Positions 54,858 to 64,000 of a stretch of 64,000 nt of DNA are shown piece after piece. The stretch's first letter is position 1; each line of letters opens with the position of its first letter. A program made the translations under genes and the position numbers. The notes under the pieces are model-generated. The model saw only the letters and a list, made by a program, of their open reading frames with translations, ran no database searches and was not told where the DNA came from. This DNA is from Paroedura picta (taxonomy: Eukaryota; Chordata; Lepidosauria; Squamata; Gekkonidae): positions 5,974,501 through 6,038,500 of the forward strand of contig NC_135386.1 in NCBI RefSeq assembly GCF_049243985.1, written 5' to 3'.

Positions 54858-57800
54858 GTGAGGCTAGGCCCGGGCGGGCTGAGGCGCCGTTGGGCCGGGG
54901 CCGTTAATGGCGGTTGGAGGGCGCCTGGCAACGCGCGCGCGAGAGGGAGAGCGGGCGGGGGGGGGCGGTTGCTAGGGACCGCGCGCCCGGGGAGGGAGGC
55001 CAAGCGAGGCCTCGGGCGATGAGGGAGAAGCCCCGCTGTGGGGCAGGGAAAGGCGGGCGGCGCTGCTTCGCGGCCCCCTAACGCGGGGGAGGCTCGGCGC
55101 CTGGAGGCATCTCCATGGAGGGCGCCTGGTTGAGTTGGCCCCGAAGGAAAACCCTCCCAGGGGTCGCCCTGAATTGGCTGCCCTTGGCACGGACCCACAC
55201 AAGGGCAGGCCCACCAGGGCTACCCATCAGGGTCAAAATTCCCAGTCAGTTATTTATGTATTCATGTTTCGTATTGTAACGAAATCACTTTTCCCCCCTT
55301 TCTTTTGGTGATGCAAGGAGGGAGCTGTGCTCAATTCTTATGTTGTGTTTTGCTGTGGCTGCAATTTTTTTTTGCATTTTCGAAAAATGGAAAATGTTGG
55401 CTATCTGTTTTGGGGGGAAAGGCGCGCTGGTTCATTTTCCTCTTCTTGTTTTCTGCAAATGGTCATCAGGAAGATCTGGCGGCGCCTTTTTGAAAACGCA
55501 GCAAGGTTTGTGTCCTGGCGTCGGCTTTCACGAGTCAGAGCTCGGTTCATCGCACCCAGGCGGGTGCAGAGATTAAAACATTGCTTGTAATTTTTTTTTT
55601 TTAAGGACCTCCTGCTCAGTTGCCCTCCTCCCGTTTTCCAGCCTTCCAACGTACTCCCGTACACCACATGAAGCAAGTGCTCTGACTCACAAGAGCCGAT
55701 GCGGGGAATAAAACGTTAGTCGGTCTTTCAGATTGCAAAACTGTGTGGGGCTGTCAGCAAAAAAAGAAAAAAAAAACCCAACAACCCAAAGTCCCATGAC
55801 GCCTTCAAGATTAACAACACTTCTGTCAATATGAGTTTCTTTGAGTCACAGCTCACTTCTTCGGATAGGTGAAGGAATATCATTCTGAGGATGGTGATGA
55901 CGGGGAAAGAGGTTTGAGGCAGAGAGGCTGGTGTTTACTGCTCCTTTTGAGGGTGTTTTCTAGCCTTCAGTGAGATATGTGCATCTCATGAAGCAAGCTC
56001 TGACTCATGGAAGCTGATGTGAGCACAAAAATTTGCTAGTCTTCAAGGAGCCACTGTTTAATATTCTTTGTCCTTCTTCCCTGCCTCTGTTATGGAGGTC
56101 CAGTTTAGAGGCTTCCATAAAAAGCTAGCCCTGAGTACCATGACTGCAGCATCCAAGGAATGCCAAGCTACTTGCCATCTCCTTAACGGAACGTATTTTA
56201 ACAGCATCCTTCTCATTGCATGTAATTTCCTACTTTATTTCAGGCTGTCTGTGTGTGAACTGAAAGTGCAAGGGAGGAAGGAAGTTCATTTCACTATATT
56301 TAAACTTTGGGGACCAGTAAGCATACAGTCTTGTTTCACACCCCCCTCCTAAGCTTTCCCCCCCCCCCATGCCTCGTGGGAGCAATAAAGCACTTTGTGG
56401 CAGCTGATTTATTACGGAGGGGAATGAAAGCCCACCGATTGCGGGAAGCATTATCTTTGTAGTCTGTTCTTGAGGGGTTCATGCTAATCCTTGTTATGTG
56501 TTTTTGAAAAAGTATCTGTCCGTCACTCTGGCTTCATTATAATGAGTTGGCGTGTATTCCGCATGTCGATGAAAGGATTTGATAGAGTAGGAATACAGCT
56601 TGCCTGCCACAGAGTCTTTTGTTCGTTTGTTTGTTTGCCAAAGATGCCCAGCTGATACTGGACAGTGAAGCTATGTTAAGAGAGTGAACAGCCTGAGATG
56701 CTGATGATTTGCGTCTCACATCTATCTTGGTGGCCTCCTTAAATCAGCCAGGATATGTTGGGATGACTGCTAAACAAGAAAAATCTCTGAGTGCTCATGA
56801 GAACGTACAGTGACTGAATTCCCAAGCTAGCCTTTAGCTGTGGCCTTCAGGTATGGACACAGAGCACAGATGTAGCCACCCCAGTTTCAAGGGGACTTTT
56901 AGAAATCATTTCAAGCAGCAAGAGGAAAAGAGGAATAAGAGAACCCTCATCCTGCCCCCCTCCATGCTTAACATTGCTCCCTCATCTTTTACTCTGTGTA
57001 AAATAATGAAACAAATTGTATGAAGCAATAAGAAAAGGAGATGTTAGGCGTCATCATATGGTCCATCTGAGAAATCCAGATAGAGCAAAATCACATACAA
57101 ACATGTACACACACACACACATACAACTTTTCAGCATGAAGGCTGGATAAATGAAAACTTTATCTTATGACACAGTTATGGCTGTATGTGCTTCCAGAAT
57201 TAATCTGCAGTTTGGCTGTTGCTGTCTGTGATCTCACAGGGTTCTGTGAATCATGAAATTGATTGAAGCATGTAGAATACTAGATTAGAAATACAATAAA
57301 TAAATAAATAAAGCTGACCCCCCCAATTAACCTATATATTTAGATCTCTGATTCTGTTAATATGTTCTGCTTCATTTTTTGTTCCTAGAATAAAGGTGAC
57401 CTGGCTAAATAGTCTCCATCACCCAGGTCATATTACAAACATTCATTTTTGCTATCAGCTCTTCTATCTAGTGAAGAATCTGTGGCGTTTGCCAGTTTGT
57501 TTGCTTTAAAAAAAAAGCAAGTTTGACTTGTAGAACATGTCGTAAGTTCTCTTGTTTCTTTCCCTGGTCTGATTTAGCTTCAGTTCATATAGCTTGTAAT
57601 ACCAACACTTTTTTTTTTACGGGGGGGGGGTACCATTGCTACTTTTAAATTGTTTTATGTTTACTTTTTAGCTTTGGCTGAGGGCCATCTTAGATAAAAA
57701 GCTGGAGATCTGTAACTGGTTCTCCTGTCTCTTTAAACTTCTGCCACATAGTAGCTGCTAGAAGACCTGTACTGAAGCAGGACCACAGTTTTTGGGAGGT

Positions 57801-58678
57801 AGGGGAGGATAACGCTTCCCTGTCCCCTTGTTGTTTTCCTCATGTTTTTCATACTGGGTAAATAGCATCAGGAGAGGAACAGTTTGCACCAGGGAAATAG
57901 CATGAGTGCCAGTGCTGTAATCCCAGTCCAATTTGAACATGAGAACATATGAGAAGCCACGTTGGATCCAGTCCAACACTCTGTACCATGCAGTGGCCAA
58001 AACCCAGGTGCCCACCAGGAGACAAGAGACATCTGGTTCTGGATCACCAGGGCCTCGTTTTGTTTAGTCATAAGAATTTTGGAGGTGGGATTCTGCTTTT
58101 TACTCACTTTATCATTGAACTACCAAGGGAAGGAGCTGTCCTCACTTTTTTGGCTGTACTGTAAAGTCAGAGAGCAGCATCTGAAAATATCAGTCTAAGG
58201 ATAATCACACATTCTTAGGAGGTGGAGTCAACAGTAGGAATTGCTTTCCTGATCATGACTCTAAAGAGAACTTTGTCTTTTGCTGAACTGCATTAGTGCT
58301 GGTCAGTTCGTAGGGAGTAATCCAGGACAGGACTCTGTGGAAGCAAGTCCCATGTTATTTGGTGGGGCTTTCTCCCAGGGAAGCACCTTTAGGATTGCAG
58401 CCACAGGATAAAGTAAAGAGGCTTGACTCTCATACCTTCTTCTCAAAGTGAGGGCTACACAGATTCACAGAGATTCATAACAATTGAAGGCTACAAAATT
58501 CAAGTCTATTAGATGAGAACAAAGATGAATGACTTTGGATTGGAAGTGCGGAAGTCGATTTGTCGTCCTTCCAAGATCTAGCATCTTGGTGGTCTGTTGT
58601 TTGTTCTCATTCATGTGGATACACTAGGAACATAAATTGCACTTTAAAACAATAATTCAAACTATCAAGCATTTGGGG

Positions 58679-58936
58679 AGCCAGCTTGGTGTAGTGGTTA
58701 AGAGTAATGGCTTCTTATCTGGCAAGCCAGGTTGGATTCCCCAGTCCTCCACATGCAACCATTTGGGTGACCTTGGGCTAGTCACAGTCTTGTTAGAGCT
58801 GTTCCCAGAGCTCTTTCAGTCCCACCTAACTCATAGGGTGTCTGTCGTAGGGAGAGGAAGGGAAGGCAATTGTAAGTCGCTTTGAGACTCCATTTAGTAG
58901 TGAAAAGTGGGGTATAAAATCAAACTCCTATTTTTA
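58679..58936 (+). mobile_element. Gecko-type tRNA-derived SINE
   Basis: Full-length copy starting AGCCAGCTTGGTGTAGTGGT and ending GGTATAAAATCAAACTCC. Lies in MYO5A intron 1. Confidence 0.85.
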
Positions 58937-61194
58937 ATCCTTTCCTAGATTTGTATGTGGTTTATACATTTACAGCAATTTATAAATGACAAATTTACTA
59001 TGAATGGGGCTGTAAAGTCCTCCAGATATAAGGAAAGAAGTTGCACTCAGTTTATAATACATGTTGTTTTGCCACTAAACTGCCTCAAGCAGGACTCTGG
59101 ATGGGCAGTGTATAAATTCCCCAAATAAATTTCAGTTTGCATTAGTTGTTGCGAAACTGTTGCTTTTCCTATAGTAGAACAAAAACTCTGAAATGGTTGA
59201 GTTCCCAAACAAGCTAGTAAAGATAATGTTTTAGAGATTTCCCTTTTATAGAATATAGTATGCTGTATAGGTGTCTATTTAGGTGTCATTTGTCTATGAA
59301 GTAGTCCCGGAAAAAACCTTGGCCTCCTATAACATGCCATGTTCTTGTAGCTTCTTGTGATATTTCCTTAATAATGCACGCTAGGGCTTGACTCTGAAAT
59401 GCCCTTGCCTCAAAGTGAAGCCAGTTTACCTTGGGTGTGCCAGATGAACAGTAGATAGATGCTGAATGGAGTCCAATCTCATAACCACTAACCGCTCTTT
59501 GGTGAGGTCATGCATAAGCTGAACCAGCAGTCTGCGAGAAGATTCAACAAGGTTGCTTAAAGGCCTGCAGATGGAGAGTGGCAGAAGTCCATTGTCAGTA
59601 GTGTTAGCATGCAGGAGTCATGCTGTGCCATACATCCTGTGAAGAGATTCCTTCAGAAAGCATGCAGAGCACTAGAGCCACCACTGAAGCATTCATCATG
59701 AGAATATATAGTGTGGAATTAAGTCTGGAATGAATCTGTTACAGCCCACTGAAGACCTGGTCGTGACTTGGGGGCTGTGTCACAAAAAGGTCTTAAGCAG
59801 TAAGCCAGCGAGTGGTGTAGCCATCCGGTAAACATGCAAATACACGCAAAGTGCCACAACTTCCTGCTCAAGCACTTTGCGAAGAAGAGAATGTCAGCAA
59901 GGAACAAATGAAGCCTTGGGAGGCTTGTGTTCCTTCCTGCCCAAGCTGGCAAGCCCCAGAGGCCATTGGGGCTGGCGGTGGCTGTGGAAATATCAAAGCA
60001 CAGCTGTCGTGGCGGGCGGGGAAGTGCCATTCCTGCCGAGGGAATGATGGTGCCCAACCAGTCGTGTCTTGCATTCTCTTACCTTCTAGCAGGCAGGGAC
60101 AGGAGGCTGCAGAATAAAATCAGGTGCCAGATTCCATCCCGTTTTTATCCTGTCCACGCTCCAAGGTTCCTCAGGCTGGCATACATGGTTGTTCCTTCCT
60201 CTATTTTACTGTCTTGTGGGATGACTCAGGCTAAGCGAGAATGATTGACTCAAGGTCAAAGTGGTATATGAACTTGATTCTTCCTCCTGTTATGTTAGCC
60301 GCTGTGCTTCATTGGTTCTCGGTTGCTATTGTTGTCGCTGGTTTGGACAGGCTATCTCTTGGATGGATTTTTTTAAAGATTAAAGACTCAGCCGTTTGCT
60401 GAGTTGCACAGTTCTGTTTTTCCTTTACCGTCACAGAAGCTTCGCTGAGGACTGCAGCATCTGTTGTGATCTGGCAGAATACTGAGGAGAGCTGATCCTT
60501 TCACTGTGAAGTAATGATGTTGGGGTTAGAGCAGCCCAGAAGCTAGACCTCCCCTGTTGCTTGTGTTTCCTAGCTACTAGCGGCTTCGAATAACTGGGTA
60601 CTGTGATGACCTTGTGCAATAATAAGGGCTTGTTTCCTGGAGCTATGTCCCAACAAAAACAATAAAATTCTTATAGCGTTCATATAAATTATGCCATTTT
60701 GTATGTTCTCTCTTGCCCTGTATAATTTTGTAATTTTGAAGCCATTTCATGATTTATTTCATTTATTCTGGGCACACAGCCACACTCTGATGCCTTGTCT
60801 GGCTTCTGAGATTTCACTAGGCATTAGTTCATGTCAACATTGGAGCATGCTGTTTCATCAGTTAAAGCTTTTTCTCCATGCTTTTAAGGGAAAGCTGAGC
60901 TATGCATCCAGTACTGTATCCTTTAGCTCTGGATCACTCCCATGGCACCCCAGCAGACTCGTAGTCCTGCATGAGGTAACATCCCCCTAGAACAGCAGGA
61001 GAGTATAGCGCCAGGTAAAACGGTCAGTGACTTAAATATGTTTCTACGTCTGGGCTCGTTTTTCAAGATGCAAGAACCCCAGTCGAGCTGAGGAGATCTG
61101 TGAACAGGCATAAGTGTGGTGGTCGTTGAACTGCCCATTTCTGTGTACATCCTGAATGTTAGCTACCCAGCTGCACTCCATTGCGTCCAACTGA

Positions 61195-61410
61195 AGTTAG
61201 TCATTCAGGTATACAACGTCATCCACATCGTGGCCCAGCCAGTCATGTGCAGCTCCAGGTGCCTTGCAGATGCCTGATGGAAGTTGGATCAGAGCAAAAG
61301 GCTTGACAGGATCTGTGATGTTAAAGATGGCCAGATACTGATGGAGTGCCTCTATTTTGTATACATATATGGGGTGGGGTTGAGCAAAGGCCCAAATAGC
61401 AGGAGGCATT
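61195..61410 (-). pseudogene. Possible reverse-transcriptase fossil (Ty3/Gypsy- or retrovirus-like)
   Basis: A short minus-strand stretch has an arrangement loosely like an RT core: a ...LPSGICKAPG block, as in the LPFG.C.AP motif, then a DDVVYL block. It is a small broken remnant, no ends or long terminal repeats were seen, and it looks old. Chance resemblance is possible. Confidence 0.25.
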
Positions 61411-62693
61411 TAAAAGCAGGGCTAAGAACAGGCTATTTATACAAAGATGGGGAATTAGTGTTTGAATTGCATTTCCTCCTCCAGGAAGTCCCTCCCCCCC
61501 CAAAAAATGAGTGCCCTGTAAGGTACCATATCCCGATACCAATACAATTGTGGGTCTACGGACCACCCTGCTAGTCTTCCCAGTATCATCAGGTTTTGAA
61601 TGGGAAAAGGAAGCTGTTTGCATTGTGCCCTAAGGGAAAGGGATAAGGCAAATCATTTAACTTCTCCTCTTAGTAATTTGTTTTTTTTCAATTTCAGCAT
61701 TTGATGACTGTCACAAGACAGTTCGCTCAAGAGGCACGGAGAGAAAACACTCTTCCTCTTTGTGTGGCCGAAGGAGCCAACTCAGATGTTGTGAACAGCC
61801 TTGACAATGAAGGAATTCAGTGTTCCGACATGGCTGTCACTCTTCAGGGGGGTTATGGTTTCTTCTTACATAGCTTGGAAAGGTGGGTAGTGCATCTGTT
61901 TTGCAGAAGAGCTGGGAATGGACTCAGGGACTGCCTGAACTTTGTGTGGCTCAGTTCTGAATGCAGACCTCGTTTAGATGGATGCCATGTTGCTTGCAAC
62001 CTCTACAGCAGCTGCTGTTCAGAGTGTCAGCAGCCTGCCCCACCAAGCGCTAGATGATTTAGACTATATGTGTGTCAAAGTAAGTGTTGCTTTTTCTTTT
62101 CCCACCTTGTTGCTGACATCGGTACAGTTTTCTTTAACCTAAAGGCTGAAATTTGTGATGGGGAAGATCTCGGGGCAGAGCACTTAATGCTGTTTTAAAC
62201 TGTGATGAAGTCCTGGGGAGTGTTGATTTTTTTTAAAGGGAGGCACAACACTAAGGAAGGTGGCAATGAATCTTGCCCCTTTTTCTAATTCAAAACCAAT
62301 GTCTCAGAAGCTGCAATTGGTCTTGGGGGAAGGCGGGATGCCCGGACCATTATCATACCTGCAGGGGAGGAAAGAACAGTTTTCAAGGGTGGTGGAGTTT
62401 TGATTGTCAGACAGTTTGAACAGCCATGAACCCCAGCTCAGATGCTCCAAATAAAATCCAAGTCTTCCCGGCTGTTTTAAAGTTTTGTTTTGTTTATAAA
62501 GCGGCTATCCACAAATCTCCCTCTGTGGCCTATAACAAGTAACTCGTGGCTTTCGACCGTTAAGCAATCCCCCCCCCCCCGCTCTAATCAAGCTTCAGAC
62601 CAACATGGCTACCCACTGAATCAAGCTGATTGTATTTTTCTTGTGCCCCTGCTTCCTAGCTCCCTTCTTTACAACACCCATCCCTTGCATTTC

Positions 62694-62943
62694 TCTACCC
62701 CAAAAAGTCTCAGAGTGGCTTATAATCGCCTTCCCTTCGTCCCCCACAAACCAGACAATCTGTGAGGTAGGTGGGTCTGAGAGAGCTCTGACAGAACTGT
62801 TCTGTGCGAACAGCTCTAATGGAACTGTCACTGGCCCAAGGCCAGCCAGCTGGCTGTGTGTGGTAGAGGAGCAGGCTGGGAAATCAAACTCTGCTCTCCA
62901 GATTAGAGGCTGCAGCTCCTAACCACCTCACCAAGCTGGCTCT
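62694..62943 (-). mobile_element. Gecko-type SINE, minus strand
   Basis: Ends CTCACCAAGCTGGCTCTT (the reverse of the SINE start) and begins with the reverse of the 3' tail. Full-length or nearly so. Confidence 0.8.
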
Positions 62944-64000
62944 TGGCTCTCCCTTCTTGTAAGTGAGAAAGGGAACTCTTGACTTTCAGAAGCTTTTATC
63001 TAGGAAACTTGTTGGCCTTTTGAGATGCTACTGGACTCAAATCATGGTGTTCAACTGCAGCTAATTTCAGGACTGCACCTTAAAGGATTTGCTACAGTTA
63101 TATGTAAAGTGTGCAGGTTTGCTTTAAGGGTGACACAAATAAGATTATTCAACGTCTGCTAGCTACCTTCTTATGAAATAAAACTCTTGGTGGCTGGCAG
63201 CGGGTGGAAAGGGGAAGCCTGTACTGCATTCTAAAATGTATAGGTTTTTGAGGAGGATTTGCCAATATAACAGTTGTCAGAGTATTTCTGCAAATCAAAT
63301 TTGTTCCACAATGATATGTAGCTATTATAGAATTTATTTTGTTCCTGGCGATTTGTCTCTGCTCTTAGTTTTGTGGTAGTAATGTAACTGAATGCTTGGA
63401 GGGAGAAAACTTTATATGCAGCCCTCTGTAGAGTTCTTTCCCTGTGCTTGTCCGGTATCAATGAATTGAGACTGTCAGTCTGTATAGGATTGCAACGTTG
63501 TGCAAGTATGTATCGATTAACTAAGAGTGAACTGCAGAGCAAGGGCAAACATATTTGTAACGTAGTTGCTGAAGACAGATGGAGTAACCCTGGACTTGCT
63601 TGTTCTTTCCTGTTTCAGCCTCCCAGAGCTTTGGGGTCTGCAGTTGAATCCTGCCTTTTGGCTCATCTTCCCATGAGTCTGCTTGCTAACTGCTGTATGG
63701 CAGAAACACAGCTCTCTAATGTGCTATAAGCTTGTGTTACGGAGCTTCCTGGTTTAAGCAGTATTCAGCCTAATGAGTTTTGTTTCTCATGGGCTTCTTC
63801 GCAGGGTGTGCCTGCTCAAGTACATTGGGAGAGAAAGGCCTGGTTTGCGTGAGGTTCTTCACATAAATGCACATTTAGCTCTTAGGCAGGGAGTTCCTCA
63901 GGAGTTTCTCTGAAGTCTCTTCTGGGACTGTCTCTCAGGAGTGTTCTGGCATGCCAAGTAGCCAAATCCAGTATTTCAAAAGAAGCCGAGATAAAGTTAG

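Larger units (their letters stand above)
54380..55120 (+). promoter_or_regulatory. MYO5A: MYO5A CpG-island promoter and 5' UTR
   Basis: A strong CpG island surrounds the MYO5A start codon. It holds a run of nine or so GCC triplets at 54583-54608. The transcription start is probably within about 250 bases upstream of 54831. The only long frames through the island are GC-rich artefacts. Confidence 0.8.
54858..64000 (+). other. MYO5A intron 1 (start)
   Basis: More than 9 kb with no sequence resembling MYO5A exon 2 (expected FARVWIPDPEEVW). It holds fragments of the second foldback family (near 55690-56060 and 63005-63050), gecko-type SINEs at about 58679 and 62694, and a SINE/LINE-like fragment near 57937-58025. 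An unexplained exon-like frame lies near 61697-61884. The rest shows no gene. Confidence 0.75.

Noticed and set aside
54372-55022. A 216-codon frame across MYO5A exon 1
   Set aside because: It is in another frame or runs across the splice donor; only nine codons match myosin-Va.

Overview
This is vertebrate nuclear DNA, most likely from a squamate reptile (lizard or gecko type). It holds split genes with GT-AG introns, CpG-island promoters and dense interspersed repeats. The repeats include a Sauria-type SINE with a BovB-like 3' half, other tRNA-derived SINEs, CR1 LINE tails and hAT-type foldback elements. The species cannot be fixed from the window alone.

Three host genes lie head to tail on the + strand, in the order known from amniotes: ATOSA (FAM214A), ARPP19, MYO5A. 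ATOSA runs from a GC-rich promoter at the left edge to a stop at 40305. Twelve coding exons join in frame into a 1,080-residue protein. The first coding exon gives only 16 coding bases and is followed by an intron of about 23 kb. ARPP19 has its CpG island near 43.9-44.5 kb and three coding exons (44199-48374) giving 112 residues. Its 3' UTR is long and repeat-poor and probably reaches about 51.4 or 53.2 kb. Only the first coding exon of MYO5A (54831-54857, nine residues) is present; the rest of the window is its first intron.

Non-coding DNA is mostly repeats: at least nine copies of a palindromic hAT-like foldback (several with exact 8-bp target duplications), five copies of a gecko-type tRNA SINE, four copies of a second tRNA SINE whose tail is rich in CTTTAC, CR1 3' ends, L2/CR1-group LINE tails, a second foldback family and a family beginning GGGTTGCCAG. 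Several are nested and can be ordered in time by their target duplications.

No wholly new system is evident. The points most worth a second look are: the foldback elements carry an ACTACAATTCCCA core resembling the ZNF143 site in the ARPP19 promoter; one foldback lies in the ATOSA 3' UTR and would form a long RNA hairpin; a GAGACA microsatellite starts about a dozen bases after an ATOSA splice donor; a 26-residue motif is duplicated inside ATOSA; and an unexplained exon-like open stretch lies in MYO5A intron 1.
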